In this document: piece by piece, positions 1 to 14,100 of the stretch
How positions within the stretch are numbered: the stretch's first letter is position 1
How the letters are laid out: each line of letters starts with the position of its first letter
DNA from: Pampus argenteus
Taxonomy: Eukaryota > Chordata > Actinopteri > Scombriformes > Stromateidae
Assembly (NCBI GenBank): GCA_036937835.1
Contig: CM072880.1
Location: forward strand, 11,104,501 to 11,168,500
DNA: 64,000 nucleotides
Reading direction: 5' to 3'
Notes under the pieces: model-generated
What the model was told of the DNA's origin: nothing
What the model saw: the letters and a program-made list of their open reading frames with translations, nothing else
Databases searched by the model: none
Translations under genes and position numbers: made by a program

Positions 1-65
1 ACATTAGATTTAGATTTCATTTTGGCACATTTCTCATAATTCTTTCCTCACATTTTGTTTTGCAG

Positions 66-135
66 GTCTTGCCATTGTTCAGAAATCAAGGTTAGCCCGT
101 GATGATCTTTTGCGGAGATGGACACCTTTGGCAGT
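66..135 (+). CDS. ofcc1: ofcc1 candidate first coding exon (5' UTR plus start codon)
   Basis: A pyrimidine-rich acceptor ending in TTTTGCAG at 65 is followed by an exon whose reading frame has in-frame TGA stops at 100 and 103. ATG then appears at 118 in good context (GGAGATGG), and MDTFGS runs straight into a GTGAGT donor at 136. It leaves phase 0, exactly what exon 2 needs, giving MDTFGS-KLQQKALQQ; mammalian OFCC1 also has only a few residues before this block. An out-of-frame ATG at 102 lies upstream. The translated part is 118-135; 66-117 would be 5' UTR, with a further upstream noncoding exon implied outside the window. A shorter alternative exon ending at 90 (AAG/GTTAGC) is possible. 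No transcript evidence, so moderate confidence. Confidence 0.45.
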
Positions 136-3100
136 GTGAGTACAGTTTCACTTCTAGCCCTCTTAGCAGCGTAGCAGAACACAAGGTCAGGCCTTGTACC
201 TCCATCTCTCCCTCTCTGAAGGTGCTGCTGCAGCCTGAGCATTGACATTTAGCATTCCTCTGCGCTGCCTCTGGGTTCTCAATGGCGGATTGAGGGGTGC
301 AGAGGCCAGTGCCTGGTTCTCAAGGGTAAAAACAAAAAGGCTCTTGAAAATCCCAAGGAGTTCCCATGATCCTAGGAAAGACCTTGATCCGACCTGTGTT
401 AGATTTCCATTCCACGGATTAGGGCACACAAAAAGTACATATTTGGCTGATTTATTTTGTCTTTTAGCCCTGGATTTTGGACAATGAATTGCAATGTTTT
501 TCCTAGACTGGCAGTGAAATATTTGGCATGGGGGATTTGGCAATAATGAGAATTTGTATGTTTGGCAGTGTCGTCCAGGAAGATTTTTTTTTTTTTTTTT
601 TTTTTTACATAATCATTCAGCATTCATGATCTTCACTGACATTTCTAAGTCAGTGCAGATGCTTGTAGTGACATTTTATGGTGGGAAGTTTTCAAAGTCA
701 TTTTTCAAGGTTTTTTTTCCCAGTAACATACATAATCTGTTAGCATCAAAGGAGCACACATGCATAAATAATTGACTAATTCACTTAAAGGGGGCCAGCA
801 TAGATTAATTAAGCTTGAATACTAATTATGTTTTCTGTCTACACCAACCGACGCGGTTGTTGTGTTAATAAGAAACTATTTGGTGGGTCACAATTACCAT
901 GCACATATAATGCTGCTCTATAAATTAGGATGGTTTCATATTTTCAGGGATGAATTGGCGTCGTATGCCTTTGAAACAAAATGATAACCTTATCTTTCAT
1001 TATTTAAACAGAGACGCTTTGTGGATGTTTTCGTTATTCTTATGACATTTTATTGATATGCCCTTTTTTATTATTATTAAGAGACTTTATAAAGATGAAA
1101 ACATAGTCAACTTTTATGTCTTTATTGATTTTGTATGGACTTTGTAGTCTTATCCTTATCATGTATTTCTACAATTTTATTTCAAGCCATTATAACAGAT
1201 TCACACAGATATATAAAGATTTTATTCACTTGCCATCATGTGTATACGTTCATTCATATTCAAACTCAGATGGATGTCACTATAAGGAATCTACAGGCAG
1301 AATAGGCTGAACAAACCTGACAAAATGAATCTGAAGTACACAATTAGACCTTGAGTAAAATACAGTACAATACTACGTAAAGCTGGTCAAACGTTGTTTA
1401 CAGGAACACTCTTGTCCTTGACTCCTTTGCCTAGCACACAGGGGTGCTTGTCTGAAAACGGTGGCTTTAAGTAGCTCTGTGAAGATGAAGTTTTGCCGTC
1501 TGTGCTCCCCTGGCAAGCAGCGCGCACACAGGGACAGAGGAAGACAGCTCAAAGCCGGGGCCTTGTTTACAGCTGCGTGGGGAAGAAAACAGGCAGACGT
1601 AAATGAGGGTTGACGGTTTCATGAAGCACAATTGGTTGATGGCAGATTCAATGTGACTGGGCTGAACTGGGCGATGATCCGTACAGTATGCAAAATTCAC
1701 TTTCTAGCTGGTCTGTGCCCACCAGCCCCTAGCAGCGAGCGGTCTTCCCCAACCCCTTCTAGCTATGCCTTTGAATGCAACAAGAACTGAACAAGGCATT
1801 GTTGTGCTCAATTCCTTTTGACAACAATCACATTTACAAAGAAAGAAAAAGAAAAAAAAAAAAAGTCAGGGATTTTTTTTTTTTTTTTTTTGTCACCAGT
1901 TATAAATGATTTTTTCTCTCGTGTTGACTGTGAAGAAAGCATTTTGTCTGCTGCAAAATGAAATGTGGAAAGGAGTGGGAGGGTTTGTGTAGATACCTTC
2001 AGATGACAAGAGAATGGACTTGGCGACACATGTGTTTTTCTACTGTATATATGCATGTTGTAATAGACCCAAATTTCTTGGCACATGGTTTTGGTGCGGC
2101 ACCATAAATTTAACATATTTATGTATAATGTGACAGGCCAGTTTAAAGACATTTGATCCTGCGCTCCGTGTTGTTTACGCTACACGCGATCGACATTTGA
2201 AGTATTGAACAGCCATTCCTACCTCTAGAAATCCACTATATTTCACAAATGCAGTTGATACTTCTTGTTGTTCCTTTAGGACTGGATTGTTGTTTATCAT
2301 TTTAGAAATGCAGCATCTGTATGTTCCATCCGGTTATGGCACATTAAACAACAGTCCTCGTATTACAAGGAGCATGCTGTCAATGTCAGTGGGGTCTAAG
2401 GAGCAAGATGAGAACCAGGCATTTTTCTTAGCTCTCCAGACAGAGAGGCTCACATGGTGCTGTATGGATTAGATTTTTAGTGACAATGACCCAAAGCGTC
2501 AGGCCTGGGGTCTATGTACTGTACTCCTTCTGTGTACTTTCCTGTGTGTGTTTACTGTTATTTTTTTTTTTTATTCTCCACTATAACTGAACTTAAGGAG
2601 ATAATACATTCATAGTGATCAGAGGACTTATTGAGGACTTCATGACATTGTTGTTGACATATATGTACATATATTGGAGGCTGTTACATTACAATTTTCA
2701 ACACAATCATTTTTAATAAACATAATGTGTTTGGTTTAACCTAAGATAAAACTTAATGGGATTTATCCTTTAATTTTTTTGCCAATCTAAATCCAAATTG
2801 CCTTTAGCCTTCAGGGCAAAAACAGTGATTTAAGGGATAAAGGAGTAGTGTCCCCTTTTATTGTTCTAATTTGATGATTAATTACCTCAGCGAGCACAAA
2901 CCCCCGACAATAACTTTCACAGTAAACTTTTGCTTTATTATATCTGACAGTAGGAAATAGGAATATAATTTATTGTAGATGCACTTTAGTTTAAATATAT
3001 TCTTCATGTTTTCAGATTTTGCTTTGAGGCTTCAATACTGTTCAACATTTTAATACCATATAATGAATGCTAATGCCATGTAACCTATTAGAATGAATGC

Positions 3101-5728
3101 TGTAGTTTACAACACAATATCCTTTAACTGGCTTGGTGTGATACAAAGCAAATAGTAAATTGGGTGCAATTTTTATTTATTTTTTTATGAGTAAAATTAC
3201 CTGATTAATTTTCTCATAATTGTTTCGGGGAGTTTCTCAATTGGAATACGCACCCAAACACTATTTGTCTTGCAGCAAGGTGTGTAAAGTGTTCGATGAA
3301 ATGAAAATAAAAATGAAAATACAGGGAGACAATCGCCACTGATCCTGCATTTACTAGTCTCATACTCCACAATATGTGCAACTCGGAGAAAACTGATTGG
3401 TACCCAGTCAAAAAGAAAATGGTTTTTAAATAAGTTACAATTAGATAAGCATTAATCTCAGTGGTATAAATGAATGTCTTGCTGTAGGGCTTGTTGAATG
3501 TAAAAACAGATTTACAAAAACTCCTCTTACCAGATTGGTCTGGAAGTAGTCCTCCTCGATTTTAATTGCTCTGTCATTTAGAGTTGAAATAAGCCCCCCC
3601 ACCCATTCTGCCCCTTGATTTTTTTTTTTTTTTTTTTTTTTTTTCCCTTTGAAATTAAATATTGTATACAAATACATGCTGTTCATGGGCATGAGAGCAG
3701 TTCATCATTGAAATCTGCATAAAATGATGCTTAAAAAAAAAGCTCCATACGCTTTGAGCAACAGAGCTCTTTTATATGGTGCATTCTTATGTAAACATAT
3801 CCATAACGAGAAACAACTACTTATGCCTTTTACCTCAGCGTCCTTATTGTTCTGCCTGTCCGCAGAAATGAGAGAAATGTGGGACTGCGGAGTTTGTTCC
3901 ACACACTCCTGATTTCAAAGGAGCTCATACTTGCTTTTATACATTCCTCCTTCTTTTTCTTTCCATGTCATGCCAGTGTAGACCACCTACAATACTAGAT
4001 GAAATACTGTTGACTAAGCATATATAGACACACACACACACACATGTATACACAGTATATACTGTGTAGTGTGTGTATATATCTAAATATTAGATTTTGG
4101 CACTGCATTTGTATCATATCTATGTTTATCATTGCTTTTCTCATAAATCTATATTGAAATCTCTCCAAGCTTTACAAAACACCATGGACCCAGCACGGTG
4201 TTATTTAAAGACTCATTTGCACACGACTCTGTGCACTCTCACGCAGCCTGTGTGAAAACGCATAATTTTTCCAGGAGAGTGTTGTCGCGCCCATTCATTT
4301 CAGAAACAAGGAGGAAGTATTTTAATGTGACCTTCATTACACATTCATGTCAACTTTTCTTATCTATTTATGATTAAATTCTTTTCCACTCCTGTTGTTC
4401 AATTAGTGCTTGACCCCTTTAGCGGCGATGTAAATTAAATGACATTTCAGTGTCGTCCCATATTTAAAATACTGCGTTAGTTGCGGATCATAAATGATGA
4501 TCTTCATTCTGCAGCTAATTTATTCATTTAACAATTTCCCTCCAGAAGTTACAGCAGAAGGCTCTGCAGCAACCTAAGCAGAAGAAATCCAAGTCGGCTG
4601 AATTTCTGATGGGTGAGTCCTGCTTGATGAGTTATTGCTCATAATTTGTGTAAGGATTAATTAACTAATTACAGACAAATGGCTTTGGGCTAAATTTTGC
4701 TCTTGCTTGTCAGGGCGCAATTTGTAATTATTTTAATCATTTCTTCTTCTTCTCTTCTTCTTTTTTTTTCTCTTCTCTTCCTCCTGTAAGATTCTGATTT
4801 AATTTTAACCTAATTGTGTTTTAGTGTCATTCGAGGAGGATGCGCTTGAACAATTATAGGGCAGAGAAACCACCAATAGAAACATTTTTCATGCCATTTA
4901 ATATGTTTTGTTGCTTTGACCTAACTCGTGTATGGACCCTTCATATCGCTGTTTGTAATTTTTATTTATGTTTCCACTTATATTTCAGGCAGAGAGGAGA
5001 GAGCTGCTGTGGTGGGCATAGACAACCCAGCCTTCGATGGAGGAGGAAGCGCCGAGCTTTCCCTTCCTCCGATTTGGCTGCAGAGAGAAATTCGAGGTGA
5101 CAGGCCAGATAGCACCCTTGCAGCTCACCAAAAAAAAATGGAGCTGCAAGCCTCTGCCAAAGAAAGAGGTGAAGCTTCATTCTTCATTAGCCTCAAATTT
5201 GTTGACAGTAGATGTGTTCCTGATCTAACCTTTCTCTCACTCCCTCTCTCTCCTTCACTCTCTCTCTCCATTCAGGGGCCCTTGGTCCCTGCATTCCAAA
5301 AGCAAGCGTGTCCTAACTAGCAACCCTCGTATAACTTCTTCCTGCGCTAGAGACCGCTACAGTAGTGGGTGTTCTATCTTATACTAGAAGTACCCTCGAC
5401 ACAATCAGCCTTGACTCCCACTCTCAGCTACATGCCTTGTGGTGGGCTGGAGTCATAGGAGAGTGCATTTACATACGCTACTATGCTACCAAGCCGATCT
5501 GCTGTCTGTGTGGTGTACTCACAACGCCCCCAAAACACGGCTTAAGGCCAATCAGGCATACGAATATGCCCCCTTGTAATTCAGTATGTCAGGGAGAACT
5601 CTTGAGGAATGGGATTGTAAATTAGGATGTGTTCAAGGTTGCGAGCGTGCCAGTTTTTTCTCAGGGATGAATCACATGTTAGATTCTTGATTTAATGTGG
5701 TTTATTTTGCTTTTGCCGTGCATGGCTA

Positions 5729-5760
<32 letters not shown>

Positions 5761-8700
5761 CAATTATTGTCACAATGTGTAAAGCCTAAACATACACATG
5801 ACATAAGTAGACTAGTGTAATATCTAAACAAGTAATTAATAAAACACGTAAATCTCATTGGTTGAAGATAATGGCAAGTGTACTCACTTTAGAAAAGCGA
5901 TCAATTATTGCAGATGTCGGCATCAACGCTTTTCTTCTGTTTATCACCCTTATTTTAAATGTATGTTGAATAAGAAGTCCAGGTTAGACGTGATCTCACA
6001 CAACATAGGCCAAACTGCAGATAGAACTGTGAGTGGAAGTCTGCTCTTTCTGGCTGTTTCACTGTCAATCTCTTTCATTTCCTCTTGACGATGAATAAAA
6101 TATCAGACAGTAAGTGTCCTCACTATGGGGAGACATGTAGACATACATGTCCCTCTATTAAATGGCTGATTATTGAGGTGTGGGGGAAAAAAACCCACTA
6201 TGTTGCAAAAACATAAAAAAAAAAACATTAAAATTGTTTGTAAAATGTTATCAAAACATATCATTTTTATCTTAGATCAGAGTAAATGTTGTTTCTGCTT
6301 TTTCAGAAAGCCTTTTTACAATTTTGAGTAACATTTGGATGGAAGCATAACTAATTTTTTAATTTTTAATTTTAGTAATAATAAAATAATATATATAAAT
6401 AAAACACAAGAAAAGGTGATGATGCTCCATGAGTTTGAATTTGAAATGATCTCTCCATCCATTATACTATACTGTAATGTAGGGTACTGTTGATAAAACA
6501 CAACGAACCCTCAAAAAGTTGCTTTATGGAAACATCAAGATCCAACCAATGTAGAACATCTATTGGTATTCGGATGAGTTGCCACTTGCTATACACTTAA
6601 ATCATAAAAATTAACGTACCCATATGGTAGTTTATTAATATTTCAAAAAATGTAATATCCACAGTCGTCCCTATATTAATATTTCTTTTATAAAGTCCAG
6701 TTACACCTTCTCATCACATGCATGTCTCAAAGGGCGCTATATGTATCATGCACTACATGTTTTATAAGTTCATGAGTTTATAACTTAATTTTCTCTTTGG
6801 TAATCGACTGAATATAGGATTTACATAAACATACTATAATTCACTAGTAGCTTCCTTTGGGGAGTGTGAATATGTGAAGCAGTTCAGTGACTGGTGCCTT
6901 TTAATGGAAGATCACAAAGGCAGATTGTTCCATGTTTGTGACATTCCTATTTGGTCTTTCCCAAAAAGTCTTCCATCTCTATCATCGTCTGTTAACTGCA
7001 ACTCCGGCTGGCAAGAAGTGTTAGTTATTGATATTGTGCATGTAAGAACAGAGAAATGAAATTTTTCATTACGGAGATGAACTGGAGGCCAGACTATTTA
7101 GGTAAAATCACAGATATGATTCAAAAAGGGCGATCCGCGAAGCTACTACCATTATGCAAATTTTGTGTTTGAAAAAAGGGTTTCATAACCTCAGAGCTAT
7201 TTGCAGAGAAACTCTCTGTTAACGACGTAGAAGGATTTAACATGTGAATTTCACAGTCAATTTATGGTGCCGTCGAAGAGTCATACGGTTGCTCCTACTT
7301 TAATAAGTATTTCAGTCTGACTGTTTAACTTAGAGTAAGGACAGGGTGTGAAAACCTCATGCTGATATTTCATATGAGCTCCAAAGAATCCCAGTGAGCT
7401 TTTTTTTCGGACCAGTGGTGTTCCTATGCAAACACACACACACACATTTTTAATGCGTCCAAGCGCGATACACTCAGACTTCTATAAAGGAGATCCTTGT
7501 GTGAAATATATAACGTGATTTAATGCGTCATGCATTTTTTTTTTTTTTTTTCGCCCCACCACCTGAGAAATACAAGTAAAGCAATTTAGATTGGAGTGAA
7601 ATATTCAGGGACTGTAATGAGAATGATTTGGGGGTTAAGAAAGCTTCTTGGTGGGGTGTACCCTTAATAGAGAAAGCCCCGGAGCCATTGGATTCCCATA
7701 AACTCTGTGGAGCAGACTTGATACTCATAGGTCAGTGATTGCTAATAAGAAGTCAATGAGACATGGGCTCAGGTTATTTTTCTTTGGATCTGCTCCTCCA
7801 AACTTGCCCGGTCCTCTAGGCCGCTGACCTCGCAGTATTTAGAAGGTATTGTCTTTGAAATTCCAGGTACTTTTGAGCTTGTAGACTTTCTCATTAGTTC
7901 CTTTTGAACACGGCAAACATATGGCAGTCGTATTTAAGAGATTCCCTGCCATGACCTTTTGCGGCATGCTAATTAGGCCCCAGAGCACTGCAGGCCGTGG
8001 AGAGGTGCACTGAGAAACCCAGCAGTCTTTTTTCCCACTTCTCTTTATGCCTCTGTACTCCTGTCTCATCTTGGCTCTGCCTTATCTGGTAGCAGCCACT
8101 GCCCCTGCCCTTCGACAGTGTGGGTTTCAAAATTAACATTTCGCTTCATGTGCTTCTAATAACCACTAACCTGAACCTGTACAACTCCCCTCTTCCCTTC
8201 CCTGCCATCCCTCCCCCACCAACTCCCAACCTCTCTTTCTTTCATTCTCTCGCCTCTCGCACTTTCCACAGGAAATGAACATGCCCAAAATTACTTTGAC
8301 CCAACGTTAGCGGAGCAGACAGACCCAAGGCATCGCAGGACGGCTGGGGTCAACGCTGAAGATGAGCTGGAATTAAGTATGCCATTCACTGTCATAATAG
8401 TTCTCCTTGGTTCATTAAAGTGAGGTGAAAGAGATCACTGGTAGCAGGCCGTCATTTGTGACGACAGTGCAGTCTATGTAAATACACCAAGCGATGGCAT
8501 CATTAGATTGGCTACCAAACTCACTGTCATTGACGAAGGTCACGTATCATTGGTCAGTTTTCATCTCACCGTGGCTTTTTTTTTCTTTCCCCCTGTCAAA
8601 TGACACATGCAGAGCCATATCAATAGTTTGCAGCCCCCTCCTAAAGTAGACCTATTAAAAGCGAGCTCTTGGGAGCCAAGTAATATGCATGTTATAATGA

Positions 8701-11143
8701 AACATGGCTATTAATGGAGAAGCCATTTCACCTGTATCTTTTGGATATCACTGCCGTGTAATATCAAAGGATTCACTAAACCAAATCTCATCATATGATG
8801 ACAGGCTGGCTAACAGGCATGTTAATGCACCTATTTCATTATCCCTCTGCATACACTTGATTTTCACCCCTCTCCAGCCACAGCTAATATCTATGGTTTG
8901 CATGTTAAGATGTGGTTTAGATTGACTTGTCTGATAAGTAGAAAAGTAATTTTGTAGCACACAAATGCATGTCATTTCCACCTTTTTTTTCTTTTTTTTT
9001 TTTGAAGGTATACTCATTTTATAATTGTTTTGATGTGTAGCAATATTAAATGCGGATGAAAACAGGCTGTATCAAAGAATGGCTGCGTTGCTGGACGAAG
9101 ACGATGCCTTCATAAACATACCTGGTATGTATCCCCGCATTACTGTACTCATATTGTAGTTATTTGAATAGGTTGGTGGTCCCTAAACTAAACTGCAAAG
9201 ATTAAAATTTTACAACTGTAATTTGAAATAATTACTTTACTTTTACATCACACACCTTAATTTAGAATCATTAAAATTGTGAAAATTAAAAGTATAATTG
9301 TTAATTCATTTTTTTTTTTTAACAAGAATGCAATCACTATTCAATTGATATGGCCCTGGTTTTGATAGCATTCAATGATAGCAACACTGTACATTAACAT
9401 TTTTATTGGAGTGTTAAACTGCAGCTTAATGTGAAAATATACTTTTGTGCATTATATACAGTGTATATATATATATATATATTTTTTATTTTTTTTCACC
9501 AAACTTAAATTGCAGCCACTGTGATGACAACATACAATGTCTTTAGGAAAAGGTCAAGAAAGTTCATTATAAACAATCCTGACAAAAATAAGACTCTACA
9601 TATCACTAACTCTGAAAGCATAAAACACAGAACAAAGAATATGTCTAGAAATGGACCCTCACTAGTAGCGATTGCTTTCCAAGCACAGCTATTGTTTCAC
9701 AGTAGGCGTGCCTTTTCTCATTAGCACAGTTTCATTTAAATATATAGCAAACCAGGCAACATTGAGGTGGTTTAAGCTTAGTATTGTTCTGGGTGAAGAC
9801 AGTCGCACCAGATCCTGTTGACGCACATCTCCCTTGTAATTCCAGTGCACAAGTGATGGGTTTAGGCCCGCTTCAACACGGTAGAATTTAGACGGCTCGT
9901 ATTATTTGCCATTGTCTTGGATTTAGCTGTACCACCGAGATTAGCAGCCCCATCCATTGTCTCGGAATGTTCATGAAATCCCACAGAAAAAGTAAAGAGG
10001 ATCTTGGATTAACAGTTCCTTCATGCAATAGGCTGAGAGACAGGAAAGGAACAGGAGAGAGAGAAAGAGAGCGAGAGCTCGTACTTGAGTACTGTTGGAG
10101 TCAAACTGCGATGACTGCCAGTTAGCACTTTACCAGGCTACAATAGACTTCAAGACAATCACCTAACGCTGTTGTATGGATGCCTCCCACCGGTGTAGGC
10201 TGCAAGTCTTCTTTGCAGCTCCAGAACCGGATCAATGTATGTCAGCACTGATCCTGACATTTTGTGATTTGCTTTTCCAGCTTTTGTCTTACAACCCAAC
10301 ACAAAGCACCATACACGTTTCACAAGAAAGGACATGAATAAGACTAAGTATTAATGAAATGGACAGTGGCCAGTACTGTAGACATTTCTTTCTGTTAAAA
10401 TTCCTGGACAAATCCCTTCTTTCTGTCTAAGATCTTTAGTTCTTCCTTTTTTTTTATCTCGATAAATTCTATTGCTTTGGCTTGAAGATGAAAGACCACA
10501 GAACTGGCATTCTATTCATTCTAGTTCTCTGTAAGGCACGGGGCATTGATATCAGCGTCTATGTGAAAAGCATTAGCTCGCGATAACAGCTTTGGCTGTT
10601 ACATATATTGGACTGCACACGTTGAATACACAGATGCTCAAAGAATACCTTGTGCTTTTTACCAATGAAGCGGTGCAGAAAATCTGAAAAGACGCACATG
10701 GAGCTACAGCAGATGATGTGTCTGTAAAGAGTTCTACCGTTCTAACTAAAAACTAAACAACTATGTTGTGGTGGTGTCTGGTAATTGATGAATAAACCCA
10801 TTAGGGTTTCATATAAAGAAAATGAAAATAAATTTGATGTATTATTAGCTCAATGCCACAGTCACTTTTTCACCTCACCCTCCTACGATTCCTCGTGTAG
10901 AAACAGATTAGATATATGTATTCAGTTTTACAACATCGGTTCAGCCTTATTAGCTTATAAATTCATGTTAGTTCATGTATGTTCATATTAGTGCTTGTGC
11001 AAGTTACAATTTCAGACTGCACCGTCCACCTGAATTAATGTCTGTATATGCACACACATCTCTGAGTGTGTGTCTGGATGTAGTATGTATGCGCGTCTAT
11101 CAGTATGGGTATGCATGTGCTAATGTTTATATGTGAAGATTCA

Positions 11144-11180
<37 letters not shown>

Positions 11181-14100
11181 CCACTGATGCGTATCTCTCC
11201 AGGTACGCTGCTCGCCTCCAGGGACGAGGAGGTGTTAGAGGTGAAGGCAGGTGATCCGGTGCTTCAGCGGCGACTGCTGCTCCATGGTGGTGGTGATGCC
11301 TCGGGCTCCAGGCCCTCCCAGGCCCAAACCGTTGCCAGAGCTCAGGCTGGGGCTAGTGCTGGGCCAGAAGAACAGGCTGGACCAGAAGCAGGGCGGATGG
11401 TAATGGACAGAGAGAGCACTGTAAAAAGTAATGACATCCTTTGATTTGTTTTCATATTTAATTTCGTGTGTGCAAAGTATAGTGTCTTAAAGCAAAACAT
11501 GTTATTCTACTGCATGGTATAGCACTTATTATATTAATTAATTAATTTATAAATCATAAATCAATGATGTTTCTTCATTTTTTTAATTATTTTGTTTATC
11601 AAAGCTTTTAGTGAAAGCTTTTATCAGAAGAGAAATTTGATAAAAAAAAAAAAAAAAAAAAAAAGAAATTTCATATTCATTTTTTTTTGTTAGCATTTTT
11701 TTTCTTATACATTATGTGAGGCGGTGTGCTAAGACACATGACATAATATTTAAAATAATAAAACTGCCATAAGATTTTTTTTTTTTTTTTTTTTTGCAAT
11801 GCCGTATGATTTCTTGCAGTGAAGATAGCTGAGGAGGTGATCCCCCACTACGCACAGCAGCTGAGGGAGTGTGTGCGACCTGACATGATCACGCTTGGCA
11901 GCCTTTCACTGCAGCAGGTCAGGGCTACAAAGAGGAATATCTGTGTCATCATCCCATATTCACCAGCACATCAGCCATGTCCATTATGTGGTGTATCAGT
12001 GGCTTTGGCTAATGGACATTGAGTGTGTGAATGCGTGTACTTATGAGTGTGTCTTACACGCTCAGTTTACTAAATTTCTTTTTCTTTTTTCATACTCGCC
12101 CCCCCTTTGCTCTACTTTTTGTCCCTGCTACCTTTCTTTCTTTTAAATTCTGCATTTCATTCCCGGAGTGGATGGTCTGAATCTGAATGGTCTCGTGGAA
12201 CATGCATTCAAGATATTTCAGAGGTTAGATACTGTAACTCATCCATCCTCAGATCAGAACCAGAGCGTGGATTTTAACTGTATAATCTATGCTACATACG
12301 ATATCCTCACACAATTAGTGTATTTGTGGAGACAGTTTTGTTCCGTCTTTGAACTTTGTCGTGCATTGTCATGCATATTTGTTCCTGACACAAGCTGAAT
12401 TTTTCTTGGTTCTTTAACCATCTTATTTTCCTTTTCAGGAAAAAATAGAGCGTGACTACTACTACTTTATTTTCCAGCTGTGTTTTTTTTTTTTTGCGGG
12501 GAGGAGGGATTCTCTGAACTAGCGTTAAGATCTGTGAGGAGCTTCCGAAGTGTTTGTATTCCATCATTCAGAAAAGAAATGGGAGTGAATACAAGAACAA
12601 GGGGTTTCCATTGTGTTAGGAAATCTAGATCGCGTTAGAAACCCCAAACATTAATGCATAATGTGAACAGAATTCAGAACTTCTATCCACTGTATTTTTA
12701 GTCGTAATCTCACTTGAAAAGAGAGTAGGAGTATGAAATTACATGAATAGAGAGTAAATGTAATTGGGGGAAAAAATGGTTCAACAATGTCTCACTGTCA
12801 CTTGGAAGCCACAGCCACGGCAACAGTTGACTCATCCTCTCTTACTGGATAATCAGTGGCATCTATGTACTGTATCAGTATTGGAATCGGTGTTATCTTA
12901 TTCTGTATAATATGTATGCGCTTCCCCACTGTTTCCACACCCACCTCCCCATTGAAAGCACATTATCCACCAGAGATTTCACATCTATTTTAAAAAATAA
13001 TAGTTCGTCTTTCTCTATTCTGCCGCACAAAGCCTCTACAGGGCGAGACGCTGTCACTTAGCAGTGTCAATGCGTCTGAATGGGGAGTGTGAATGTGCTG
13101 ACTGAATGTAAAACTGGCAGAAATACTCATCAAACGCTACATGTCTTTAGGGTCTGGCTTGGTATCGATTGCCTGCAGATTGCATTACAGTTGCTCCTTA
13201 TGCCTAATTCTGCCATTATGGTGTACCACACGGTTTCATAAAGCTGCACCTAAAGAACGTGTGCACATGTATTTACACTTTTTTTTCTTCAGCAAGCTGC
13301 TCAGAAGGGACCACTGAGGATGAGTGAGTGGGCAAAGAGAAAGAAGAGACTAATGGCCTTCTTCACTGGGAATGTTGTGGTAAAGACCCATGTGATGCAT
13401 ATATACTGTGTGTAGTGCTTTTGACTTATAGGTATATCTGCTCTCAAGACATTAACTGTGGGGCTATACGGTGTTTATAGGTCATTTCAGAAGCTGAACA
13501 CATTCACCCAATTATATATAACATAATCCCACCAAACTGTTAAATCTTAACTACTCCGCTTTAAAATATACTATTGAAATCTCACATAAATTAACATGAT
13601 TCATTAAATTTTTTTTAAACAAGGTTGTTTAAATTGAATAAACTGCCAATTATCTGAGCCTGTTTAATGATGGTTAACTATGGTTGTTAACATATCCACT
13701 TTAATATTTCAAAGGAGCCCCATTCACAAAGAGACTGTGACGAGGCGGTGGGAGAGTCGCCGCATCCCCGGCTGAATACACTGCTTCAGTGGTAAGTCCA
13801 GCCCATTTCATATTTCTCCCCATATGCACAATTGATGTCACATGACTGTAATAATTAATTGCGTGTAAAAAAGCTTTTGTATTCCTACTGACATCTGAGA
13901 AGGCATGTAATGTATATGTCCTCTGCATGGCTTATCCTGTCGCTTGGCATTGCATTGTGGGTAGTATGGCTCGAGGCCACAGGAATCTGTCCGTGTCATT
14001 GGGCTGGAAGGCGCATCAATTCTTGGTCCATCCACTTAAGTCGGAGATCGCACATCACATCTCGCACTGAGAGCCCAGCGGGCAATCGGCTTAGTATGTT

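Larger units (their letters stand above)
136..4545 (+). other. ofcc1: ofcc1 intron 1 (putative)
   Basis: A 4.4 kb stretch with no convincing exon. It has poly-T runs at 584-606 and 3619-3642, an A-run facing a T-run at 1848-1893, and a CA/TG block with a 20-bp palindrome at 4049-4068. Two repeat-free, ATTA-containing stretches (about 780-1030 and 4140-4540) could be regulatory. Short open frames on either strand here show no splice context or protein-like composition. Confidence 0.5.

Noticed and set aside
1848..1893. A-run facing a T-run, possible structured element
   Set aside because: Only homopolymers with a short unique spacer; no further complementarity.
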